A program made the translations under genes and the position numbers. The notes beneath the pieces were generated by a model, which was not told where the DNA came from, made no database searches, and was given only the letters and a program-made list of their open reading frames with translations. 64,000 bases of DNA from Polyangiaceae bacterium (GTDB taxonomy: Bacteria; Myxococcota_A; Polyangia; Polyangiales; Polyangiaceae). The stretch is from contig JADJXL010000022.1 in the NCBI GenBank assembly GCA_016715885.1, positions 261,805 to 325,804 of the forward strand, read 5' to 3'. The stretch's first letter is position 1, and the number at the start of each line of letters is the position of its first letter. Shown here in pieces: positions 35,501-43,604 of this stretch.

Positions 35501-38500
35501 CCGCTAACAATGGCCGGAGATCGAGCCGCGCGTCTTCCCGGACGATGTCGAAACAGCGATCGATCTCGATTCGGAATACCGGCTCGGCATCGTACAAGTC
35601 GCGACCCATTTGGAGATATTGCGCCCCATGGCCGGGAAACAAGAATACCACGGGGCGCGTCGTCGTGGGGACTGCCGGAGCACTTGGGCTTGGCGGGACC
35701 GAAATCAAGGCGCCAATAGCCCCCATGACGTTGCGACAAACGACCGTCGTTCGATGACGCATGGGCGCTCGGCCCACGGCAAGTGTATACGCGACGTCCG
35801 CCAATTGGGCCGAAGCGTGCGTTCCGAGATAGCCGCGAAGCTTTTGCGAAACGGCTGATAACGTTTCGGGTGTACGTGCCGAGAGGCATAAGAGTTGGTA
35901 GGGCCGGCTTTCGGTAGATGCTTCCAAGGCAGGCGGCTCTTCCAAAACGACGTGTACGTTTGTCCCGCCAATCCCGAGAGCACTCACGCCAGCTCGTCGT
36001 GGACCGTTTGCGCGCGGCCATGGCCGGGCACGATCGCTCATGAAGAAGGGCGAGGTTTCCAGATTGAGCAATGGATTGGGATTGCGGTAACCTGGGACCG
36101 GTGGAATGGTTGCATGCTCGAGCGCAAGGGCTGCTTTGATGAGGCCGGCAGCTCCAGCGGCAGCGTCCATGTGACCGAGGTTTGCTTTGAGGGCGCCGAG
36201 CGCACAATAACCGCGCCGATCCGTCGATTTGCGATAAGCGCGCGTCAATGCGCGGACTTCGGTCGGATCTCCGAGGCGCGTGCCGGTACCGTGCGTTTCG
36301 ACGAATTCGATGGTAGCAGGATCCACGCGCGCCGTTTCACAGGCTTTGGCGACGACTGCGGCCACGCCGTCCTCGCTTGGCGCCGTGAAGCCAATTTTGT
36401 CCGATCCATCGTTGTTCATGGCCGAACCGAGGATGACGGCATGAATGGTGTCACGATCGGCAATGGCGTCCGCAAGTCGTTTCAGCACGACGATGGCAAT
36501 GCCGCTCGATTTGACCATTCCGCTCGCATCGGCATCGAAGGGCCGGCAATGGCCATCCGCGGACTCGATACCTCCTTCGACGTGGAGATGTCCAAAGTCT
36601 CGCGGGCTCAATGCGGACAACGACACGCCGCCTGCAATGGCCATGTTGCAATCGCCCGCCAGCAGGCTTTGGCGAGCCATGTGAATGGCGGAGAGCGATG
36701 TGGAGCAAGCCGTTTGGACGACGACCGCGGGACCTTTCAGACCCAGTTTGAACGCCACCCGCGTCGCCAAAAAGTCCGTGGCATTCAGCGTTTGCGCACG
36801 GTATCGCTCTTGGTCGCTCGATGCAGCGCCGAGCGCCTTCATGACGGGCCCCAGCCAATATCGAGGAATGGCTGCGCCGGCAAAGACGCCTATTTGGCTC
36901 GGATAACGGCCAGGGTCGACGCCCGCATGTTCGAGTGATTCATAGGCACATTCCAGGAAAAGCCGCTGCTGCGGGTCGAGCCACGTGGCGTCGGCGTCAT
37001 TGAAACCGAAAAAGGCTGCATCGAAATGATCCGCATCCTCCAAGACGCCTTCCGCGGGAATGAAATTCGCTTGGCGCACGCGTGCCGGATCGGCGCCTGC
37101 GGCAATGAGGTCCTCGGGATCCATTCTTTGGATCGTTTCGCGCCCTGTACGGACGACCTCCCACAAGTCGTCGGGTCCACGTACGCCGGGAGCTCGAATG
37201 GCCATACCGACGATGGCAATGGCATCTGCGCGCGCGGGTGCCGGTGCTTTCGCAGGGGCAGCGTCGGTGCTCGGCTTTGGCGTGGGCTGAAGCTTCAGAT
37301 TGGGCAACGTCGACAGATGTGTCGCAAGCTTCCGGATCGTGGGCAATCGGAGCATAGTCATCATGTCGATGTCGACGCCGAGTTGCGTTTGCAATTTTGC
37401 CTGCACGCGCGCCATGGCCAAAGAATGGCCACCCAACTCGAAGAACGGCGAATCGATACCGACATCGGATTGCCCCAAAACTTCCTTCCAAATCGAGGTG
37501 ACAGCATGTTCCAGCGAGTTTGCGGTCGGAGCAATCACAGGGGCGCGCTCCACCGGCATCGGCAACGATGCTCGATCGATTTTACCGCTCGAATTGACGG
37601 GCATTCGATCCAACACGACAAACGTAGCCGGTACCATGTATTCCGGCAATCGTTCGCGAAGGTGTTTCTTGAGCGCATCCACGAGGTCGGAAGGTGCTGG
37701 TCGACGTGGTAAGACATATCCTACGAGGCGTGGATCACCTGCAAAGCTCACGACCTGGACGGCAGCCATTTCAATGGCAGGATGAAGACCGAGCTCCACT
37801 TCGATCTCCCCGAGCTCGACACGATAGCCGCGGAGTTTGATCTGACGATCGGTGCGTCCGAGGTAATCGATTTGGCCATCACCGCGCCACTTTACGCGAT
37901 CGCCCGTCTTGTAGAATCGCGTCTCGGCGGCGTTGGGAATGAGGTTTTCTAGGAAGCGATCCCTGGTGAGCTCGGGTCGATTCAAATATCCTCGCGCGAC
38001 AACCGGACCACCAATGTAGAGCTCACCGGGTATGCCAATGGGCACGGGATGCATGTGATCATCCAAAATGTAGACGGGAATGTGATCGAAAGGTCGCCCA
38101 ATGGAGGGTTTTCCCTCGCCGCGCCGGCAGTCTCCCAGGACGGATACCACCGTCGTTTCGGTTGGTCCATATGCATTGACGAAGCGTCGACCATGGGCCC
38201 ACTTGTTCACGAGGGATTCAGGGAGCGCCTCGCCAGCGGTGATGATCGTATGCAGCCGAGGAAGCTCGTCGTGAGGCGTCACGGCGAGCGCCGATGGCGT
38301 CATCGCTACGACATCGATATGCTTTTCCTGAAGCGTTTTCGTGAGATTCGCACCGGGCGCTATCGCATTCGAATCCGTCACGACGAGCGTGGCTCCCACG
38401 GGCCAGGTCATGGCGAGCTCCCATATCGAGACGTCGAAGGTGAGGGAGAAAAATTGCAGCACGCGTGTTCCTACGCCGAGGCCAAACATGGTCTCGAGAC

Positions 38501-41453
38501 CACGGGCCAGGTAATAAAGTCCCCGCCTTTCGACCATGACGCCTTTGGGACGGCCCGTCGATCCGGACGTGTAAATGACGTACGCAAGGTGCTCGTGCCC
38601 TGCATTGGAAACCGGCCGCGATTCCGCCTGCGCGGCGATCGCCGCAGCTTCGTCGTCGAGCACAATGGTGCGTCCGCCGTATTCCGGTAAAACGCCCGCA
38701 TTCTTCCGATTCGTCAGCAAAATCGAAATGGACGCGTCTTCCAGCATGAAACGAAGCCGCTCGCTCGGGTAGCTCGGATCCAGCGGCACGAACGCTCCGC
38801 CCGCTTTGAGCACCCCCAATATCGCCACCATCGCATCGATCGACCGCTCGATGCACAGGCCCACCAATGTATCAGGCTGCACCCCGAGCGCGCGCAGGTA
38901 ATGCGCAAGGCGATTGGCACGGACGTCGAGCTCAGCATACGTCAATCGCGTATCACCCTGTTCCACGGCAATCGCCAATGGTGACCTATCGACCTGCGCC
39001 TCGAACAGCCCCTCGAGCGACACGAATTCTTCTTCGGGCTTCGCCTTGACCCGCGGCCCTTGCCACTCTGCAAGCTGCTGCTCTTCCGCGCGAGTCAAAA
39101 TCGCCAAATCCTCGAGGCGCGCCGCCGGATCGCGCACGATGCTCTCCAAGAGAACGCCGAAATGGCCCACCATCCGTTCAATGGTTTCTTTGGCAAAAAG
39201 TTCCGTCTGGTATTCGATATGGCCTACCAATCCAGACGATCGCTGATGCAGCTCCAGATACAAGTCGACCTTGGCCACACCAATGTCGATTCGACCAGCA
39301 TTCCAATTCGGCGTGGCGGCGAGGGGCGCGATGGGCGGCATGAGAATGAAGGTATTGTTGTACAGGGGATTTTCATTTGGGTCACGCCTGCCGCCCAGCT
39401 CGTTCACGAGCCTATCGAACGGGACGTCCTGATGTTCGCGCGCTGCTTTCAACACGTCGCCCACTTTGGGAAGCAAATCGATGAACGACATGGCTGCATC
39501 GAGCTGCGTGCGCAAAACGAGGTTGTTGTTGAAAAAGCCGATCAGCCCCTCGAATTCGGGACGCGGACGACCCGCCGCGGCGGACCCCACGATGATGTCG
39601 CTTTGCCCCGAATAGCGGAAGAGCAGCGTTTTCCATGCCGCGAGGAGCGTCGTGAAAAGCGTGACGCCCGTGCGTTGCGCGATCGCGCGGAGTTTGGTGA
39701 CGAGCTCGGAAGAAACCGCCACGGCCGCGCGTGCGCCTCGCCCCGTCGGCGACTGCGGACGTGGGAAATCGGTGGGCAAAGGCAGATCGGAAAAACCCGC
39801 CATGTGCGACTTCCAATAAGCCAACTTCGGCGCGAGTGCCGCTTCGCTCAGCCACATTCGTTGCCACGCGGCAAAATCCGCATAATGAAGCGATGGCTCG
39901 GGCAAGGGAGACGGTTTGCCCAGGGAAAACGCCGCATAAAGCGCCGAGAGCTCGGGGAGAAATACATTGAAAAAGGATACGCCATCGACGACGATGTGGT
40001 GCGCCGTGATGACGAGGCGCGCTTCGGCGTCGCCAAATCGAATGAGCAGCGCACGCACGAGCGGACCTTGCTCGAGATGAAATGGTCTCCGCGCATGCTC
40101 GACGGCAGCGCGTGCGGCTTCCGATTCCCGAATGTCCTCGGGCCACGTGCCGGCATCGACCGAATCCAAATGAAATGGCCGCGGCGGCAAGATTTTTTGC
40201 TTGGGTGCTCCGTCGATAACGGCAAATACCGTACGCCATGCTTCGTGACGGCGTACGATTTCCGTGAGCGCCCGCTCGAGCACCGTGGCATCCACGGCGC
40301 CATCCATTCGAATGATGATGGGCTCGTTGTAAACGATCGTGCCCGGAAAAAGCCGATGGACGAACCACAAGCGCTCTTGCGCGAACGATACATCCAGCTT
40401 CTCATCGCGACGCGCAGGCATGACGGGCGGACCAGGTAGCACTTTCGTGCTCGCCTTCGTGACGGGGGCGATGACGCTTGGCGCCGCATTTTCTGCAACG
40501 GTTGGTCCTACAAATGGCGCCAGCGCAATGTGACGTGTTGGAACGGGGGGAATCGTTATCCTTCGTAGGCTTGGCGGCGGCTCCTGCCATTCACATTGCG
40601 CGATGAACTCGACGACCGTTTTACAGAGCACGCTCTCCGCGTCCACCAGACCCTCGATGGCGTCGAAATGGTTTCTGCCTCGTTGAATGAATAGGCGCCC
40701 GGGGAGCCCATTGCGTTGCCAAAGGGTGAGGTATTCGTTCGATTGTCGTTTGAATTCGGCAGACTCGTCGTCACCGACGCTGACGAGCAGGGGCGGACCC
40801 ATATCGGGCACGTGGAAAATGGGACTTTGATCGAGGACGACTTCGTGATTGAGCCCGAGGTTTTTTTGCATCGACGTGTGTCGAAGTGGACGCAAGTCAA
40901 AAATGCCGCTGATGGGAATCGCGCCCTTGATGATGTCTTGCGGCAAACCATAATCCTCGTGCCATCGCGTGGACAAAAGCATGGCGACCTGATGGCCGCC
41001 CGCTGAATGACCAACCACGAAGATGCGGTCCGGATCTCCGTGAAATGCGCGAATGTTTTCGTAAATCCATTTCATCGCCGAGCGGCTTTGACGCGTGATG
41101 TCGGCTATGGTGACCGCCGGGCAGAGCGAATGGTTCGTGAGGACGACCGTCAGGCCATTGGCCCGCAATCCGCGCGCCACGAAGCTGAATTCCTTGCTGC
41201 TGAAGGACTGCCAATAGCCGCCGTGAATGAATACCACCACCGGCGCATTGGGCTGAGGTGCCGGCGAAATGTCGACTGTTTCGTCAGCTCCGGCACCAAA
41301 CCGTATATCGAGTGACCAAGGAAGGTCATGACGCGCCTTGACGCTTTCGTCTGCATACCAGCGAAGATATCGCTGTGCGTCATGCACGAGGTGCGTCGGG
41401 TCGTATTCTTTATCAAGTGTAGTCGACGTTTCGAACTGGCGGGATCTGATCAT
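32511..41453 (-). CDS. Hybrid NRPS-PKS with N-terminal KynB-like hydrolase and C-terminal NTF2-like domain
   Basis: A 2980-aa synthase. Domains: alpha/beta hydrolase 1-290 (HGGYWQ at 77-82, Ser150 in GHSAGGH, Asp228/229, His262), kynurenine formamidase-like; C 353-790 (HHIVVDG, 485-491); A 813-1300 (YTSGSTGRPKG; pocket D1007 V1008 W1011 T1052 I1071 A1073 A1094 V1102 V1103 K1291 by alignment with GrsA from memory); PCP (Ser1344); KS 1410-1840 (Cys1583, His1721, His1761); AT 1935-2220 (Ser2028 in GHSLGE, RASH at 2123-2126); C-methyltransferase about 2310-2670 (EVGAGHGR, 2498-2505); ACP (Ser2751); SnoaL/NTF2-like 2845-2975. There is no KR, DH, ER or C-terminal TE. It should join an acyl donor, one amino acid and one C-methylated malonyl-type unit. 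The product is unknown. Confidence 0.96.
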   Translation of the reverse strand: MIRSRQFETSTTLDKEYDPTHLVHDAQRYLRWYADESVKARHDLPWSLDIRFGAGADETVDISPAPQPNAPVVVFIHGGYWQSFSSKEFSFVARGLRANGLTVVLTNHSLCPAVTIADITRQSRSAMKWIYENIRAFHGDPDRIFVVGHSAGGHQVAMLLSTRWHEDYGLPQDIIKGAIPISGIFDLRPLRHTSMQKNLGLNHEVVLDQSPIFHVPDMGPPLLVSVGDDESAEFKRQSNEYLTLWQRNGLPGRLFIQRGRNHFDAIEGLVDAESVLCKTVVEFIAQCEWQEPPPSLRRITIPPVPTRHIALAPFVGPTVAENAAPSVIAPVTKASTKVLPGPPVMPARRDEKLDVSFAQERLWFVHRLFPGTIVYNEPIIIRMDGAVDATVLERALTEIVRRHEAWRTVFAVIDGAPKQKILPPRPFHLDSVDAGTWPEDIRESEAARAAVEHARRPFHLEQGPLVRALLIRFGDAEARLVITAHHIVVDGVSFFNVFLPELSALYAAFSLGKPSPLPEPSLHYADFAAWQRMWLSEAALAPKLAYWKSHMAGFSDLPLPTDFPRPQSPTGRGARAAVAVSSELVTKLRAIAQRTGVTLFTTLLAAWKTLLFRYSGQSDIIVGSAAAGRPRPEFEGLIGFFNNNLVLRTQLDAAMSFIDLLPKVGDVLKAAREHQDVPFDRLVNELGGRRDPNENPLYNNTFILMPPIAPLAATPNWNAGRIDIGVAKVDLYLELHQRSSGLVGHIEYQTELFAKETIERMVGHFGVLLESIVRDPAARLEDLAILTRAEEQQLAEWQGPRVKAKPEEEFVSLEGLFEAQVDRSPLAIAVEQGDTRLTYAELDVRANRLAHYLRALGVQPDTLVGLCIERSIDAMVAILGVLKAGGAFVPLDPSYPSERLRFMLEDASISILLTNRKNAGVLPEYGGRTIVLDDEAAAIAAQAESRPVSNAGHEHLAYVIYTSGSTGRPKGVMVERRGLYYLARGLETMFGLGVGTRVLQFFSLTFDVSIWELAMTWPVGATLVVTDSNAIAPGANLTKTLQEKHIDVVAMTPSALAVTPHDELPRLHTIITAGEALPESLVNKWAHGRRFVNAYGPTETTVVSVLGDCRRGEGKPSIGRPFDHIPVYILDDHMHPVPIGIPGELYIGGPVVARGYLNRPELTRDRFLENLIPNAAETRFYKTGDRVKWRGDGQIDYLGRTDRQIKLRGYRVELGEIEVELGLHPAIEMAAVQVVSFAGDPRLVGYVLPRRPAPSDLVDALKKHLRERLPEYMVPATFVVLDRMPVNSSGKIDRASLPMPVERAPVIAPTANSLEHAVTSIWKEVLGQSDVGIDSPFFELGGHSLAMARVQAKLQTQLGVDIDMMTMLRLPTIRKLATHLSTLPNLKLQPTPKPSTDAAPAKAPAPARADAIAIVGMAIRAPGVRGPDDLWEVVRTGRETIQRMDPEDLIAAGADPARVRQANFIPAEGVLEDADHFDAAFFGFNDADATWLDPQQRLFLECAYESLEHAGVDPGRYPSQIGVFAGAAIPRYWLGPVMKALGAASSDQERYRAQTLNATDFLATRVAFKLGLKGPAVVVQTACSTSLSAIHMARQSLLAGDCNMAIAGGVSLSALSPRDFGHLHVEGGIESADGHCRPFDADASGMVKSSGIAIVVLKRLADAIADRDTIHAVILGSAMNNDGSDKIGFTAPSEDGVAAVVAKACETARVDPATIEFVETHGTGTRLGDPTEVRALTRAYRKSTDRRGYCALGALKANLGHMDAAAGAAGLIKAALALEHATIPPVPGYRNPNPLLNLETSPFFMSDRARPWPRANGPRRAGVSALGIGGTNVHVVLEEPPALEASTESRPYQLLCLSARTPETLSAVSQKLRGYLGTHASAQLADVAYTLAVGRAPMRHRTTVVCRNVMGAIGALISVPPSPSAPAVPTTTRPVVFLFPGHGAQYLQMGRDLYDAEPVFRIEIDRCFDIVREDARLDLRPLLAGGAENERLLDEMGWAQPFLFAIEYALAKQLMAWGIKPAAMLGHSLGEYVAACIAGVFSLRDALSLVVARGQLMDSTPAGSMLTAFTDVRTITQFLGDGIAIATYAPDCVVLSGATELIDKVRVRLTNAGIETSDVRVSRASHSPMMHGIRADFRAHVARTERNAPGIPIISNVTGKYMNVDQATHADAWADHLCNPVRLTDAFDTLFDLESPICIEVGPGSALGSLLKAHPRFDGETCEIVGTLPSARKRAESSCAALFRGLGRLWELGLDVDWQAFYAHEKRRRIPLPTYPFERRRYNLEAAPPKVPKPNEQAAAPPLEPAPLDVRAVEITRELGATSIDEAPGLLARMENLCAHLVLDFFARRLGDTLERPRSMEALQKDTGILPKYTPMFNSLVRVLERAGMATRQGSDAISIRSEGVGRSAGLAVSFRRDEPKFLGLSLFLEHCVAHYDEALTGEIEPIGVLYPDGTDAFYEECMRENAAFYYHVYMALARDVVVDIMKRHRDKKVRILEVGAGHGRLTWPLVERLRGENVEYHFTDIGRSFLHVAEREAKKRRIPWMKFLRFDLNRAPSEQGFHEGYDIILGLDSVHVALDLPSSLVKLRELLIPGGALVCVETTRVGTWGHLVWGLAPGYWDVVRARGALTMTLSDWQRELKRAGFANVETVPKDPARQRVEDSALIIAEHPTRSSELKTNVWHDLAALTSASNGEVSISTMDEAPVASRIPMSTTAADSAPSIAQHLWKRMLGISQVPPGANFFELGGDSLLAVHFLAEFNLRTGRKIKMAQFMANPTVHGIKTLMDSPAAMTSTPMTPVSHEPATQPNASSHVQLQAPSEMPRRIRIPTPFPSRRAIQTFDQDEAELRAFLDRFVEWMCMRDGAALGAMFAPNHPCVSIGVSDDILEGSMSIRAHYERKMASLVDLRACVRDAKVLVFAGGRAATITARFDSEQTSAQDERQAIYHDTRLSLVLEKHEGAWRVIHMHCSLPVGESART

Positions 41454-41720
41454 GTCGTCCTCCCTCGCGAGTTACCATCGAATACATGGTACCATGACAG
41501 ACCAGTCCTTTTGTGGACGGAAATGCGTCGAAATCGTGTTGAGAGCACGTGAATGCGAATACTGCTTTGACATCCAACGATGCCTGCAGGTGGTTTGGCT
41601 GTCCAATGCTGTCTACGTTTTGAGCACAAACGATCGAGGCAGCAGTTTTCCGACAATGGATGAGAGCGCCAATGTTTTGACGATCTGCGCTTGGGTGACC
41701 TCATTGACCCGAGGTTTAAC

Positions 41721-41752
41721 GCAAAGTGGCAAAGACGCAGGGACGCAAAGAC
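41721..41752 (+). repeat. Four 8-bp direct repeats (GCAAAGAC type)
   Basis: Four consecutive octamers read GCAAAGTG, GCAAAGAC, GCAGGGAC and GCAAAGAC. The run sits about 270 bp upstream of the synthase start codon and next to a 7-bp-arm hairpin. Confidence 0.75.
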
Positions 41753-41806
41753 GTGGTCTATGCGCTGACCACGAGCAGTACTCCGCCACTTCGTTGATTG
41801 AGCTTC

Positions 41807-41910
41807 GGGAGCTGCTTGATTTCTCGGCACCGCGGCACCCCGAACTCGCCGCCTTCGGCGGCTCGGACAGCGGGGCCCCCGCCGCAGCGCCGAGAAATCA
41901 AGCAGCTCCC
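41807..41910. repeat. Long inverted repeat with nested hairpin
   Basis: Perfect 22-bp arms at 41807-41828 and 41889-41910 (left arm begins GGGAGCTGCTTGATT) enclose a 60-nt loop. The loop carries a second hairpin GCCGCC-TTC-GGCGGC at 41848-41862. Pairing continues imperfectly outside the arms. The element ends 36 bp after the cytochrome gene's stop (41946, minus strand), so it may act as its terminator. The size and perfection are also compatible with a small palindromic mobile element. Confidence 0.8.
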
Positions 41911-41945
41911 AAAGCCTCGCTTGATACGATTTGGGAGAGTCGTGT

Positions 41946-43440
41946 TCAGAGCACGCGCATGAATGCGACGAGGTCGCTCTTTTCCTGATCGGAGAGTTTC
42001 AGCTCGAGCACCAAATTGAAGAATTCCACGGTGTCTTCGAGCGTGAGGAGGCGGCCGTCGTGCAGATACGGTGGCGAATCCTTGATGCCTCGGAGCGGGA
42101 AGCTTTTCGTCGGGCCTTCGGCAACAGTGAGACGCCCATTGATGAGCGTTGGTTGGTAGAACCGTTCCACATGGAGATCGTGCATGAAATTATCCGAATA
42201 GATCGGCGGTGGATGGCAATTGGCGCATTGCCCTTTGCCAAAGAAAACCTCCTGACCTCGAAGCTCTTCGGGCGTGGCGAGGCGTGGATCGAGTCGTTTG
42301 TCGGTGATGCGAAGCTTCGGCGCGGGCGGGAAGTCGAGTATCTCTTGGAATTCGGCCATCGCATGGACTTCGCTTCCTCGTTCGAGGAAATTGACACCCT
42401 TCTTCTGAGCGATCACGATATCCCCATCGAAATACGCCGCACGTTGCTCGAATTCAGTGAAATCCTCGATGGTGCGGAGTGCCCGTTGTGAACCAAAGAG
42501 CCGCTGCTGGTTCACGCCTCTTAGCGATGGCGTATCGATGCGGCGCCGATGCGATTGGGGGCGTTTGTCGCCGACGAGGTGAAATGCTGCATTCGTATGA
42601 CCATTCGCATGGCAATCGAAGCAGCTCACGCCGGGGCTGGGCTTTTCGGACCTACGATCGTCGGTCAGATTGAATTGCTGCTGCGCGAATTGCGATACCA
42701 AGAGGCGCAGCCCTTCGAGTTGTTTCCGGATTCAGGATTCCGTCGAACAACGCAAAAAAGTTTTGCCGCGTGACGAGCTGGCCGCGGGACACGTCCCCGA
42801 GGTCCGGCCTGGTCGTGAGAAAGATGGGCGGAGGAAACTCCGCAATGAAATGCTCGGGGAAGTCGAATTCCACGTCGAATCGTTCGAGGTTCAGGTTTTC
42901 CTGACGCTTGATCTCCGCGATGTGCGTCTTTGGGAAAACCATTCCGCCCTCGCCGTGTTTTGCGTGAGGCAATGGCATAAATCCCGCTGGAAAAAGGTTC
43001 TTGTCGCGAATCTCCGCCGGCGTCATACCGGCGAGCGACGTCCACGTCATTCCTTGCGGCAGCTTCACGCGCACGCCTTGTTGTACGGCCTTGCCTCGCG
43101 ACATCGTGACGCCACGTGCCGGCTTGTTGGCGAGGTCGTACCTCGAGGCGAGCAAATCCAATTGCCTTTTCATCACGGCGGGTTTTTCCGCGGATAGACG
43201 CGCCATGATCGCGGCAAAAGGTTCTTCGATGGCGACGGGGGCATAACTCGTCTTCGAGTCTCCCGGCGCAAGCAAACCCAGGCGCGGATCGGAAACGATA
43301 CCTCCAGCAGGCGCCGCTGCCGCCGACGTACCTCGCGCCGGCTGCGGTTCAGCGGCGGCATTGGGACTGAGTCCTGCGGAACAAGCTCCCACGGCGCCCA
43401 CCGTCAGGGCGAGCCACAACGTATTCAGATGCAATCGCAT
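41946..43440 (-). pseudogene. Di-haem cytochrome c lipoprotein, one-base frameshift
   Basis: Two frames together encode a 497-aa exported di-haem cytochrome c. The first (from 43440) has a signal ending AVGACS and family motifs GVTMSRGKAV, GMTWTSLAGMTPAEIRDK, FPEHFIAEFPPPIFLTTRPD and FALFDGILNPE. The second carries haem sites CFDCH and CANCH plus HRRRIDTPSLRGVNQQRLFG and the C-terminal HDGRLLTLEDTVEFF. The frame breaks at an AAA run (TTT at 42722-42724 on the plus strand). Dropping one A reads NPEQLEGLRLLV, the sequence expected from family memory, and continues unbroken. It is therefore probably an indel error in an intact gene. It would be an electron-transfer or peroxidase-like periplasmic protein. 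Confidence 0.82.
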
Positions 43441-43604
43441 CGAGCCTCCTCTCGTGAATGACGAGACGAAAGCTTATTGCTTAACAGCGAGGTCGTGGCG
43501 CGGATGAATCGGTCATTCGATACGCGACAAACCCGCCGCGCGTAGGTCGTTTTACCGAGGACCCATGGGGAAACGAAGGAAGTGTTTGTCTGGAACGTTT
43601 GCCG

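Larger units (their letters stand above)
41454..41945. other. Intergenic region upstream of the synthase, rich in repeats
   Basis: This 492-bp gap holds the 5' flank of the synthase gene and the 3' flank of the cytochrome gene. No gene is seen. It contains a short direct-repeat run (41721-41752), a small hairpin with 7-bp arms (CGTGGTC ... GACCACG, about 41751-41772) and a long inverted repeat (41807-41910). Any synthase promoter must lie here or further upstream; I could not pick one out. Confidence 0.6.

Noticed and set aside
41807..41910. Integron attC site
   Set aside because: The arms are perfect rather than imperfect, no GTTRRRY/RYYYAAC core pair is at the ends and no integrase gene is present.
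42715..42730. Programmed ribosomal frameshifting in the cytochrome gene
   Set aside because: There is no slippery heptamer with a downstream pseudoknot, and similar one-base breaks recur in many unrelated genes nearby.
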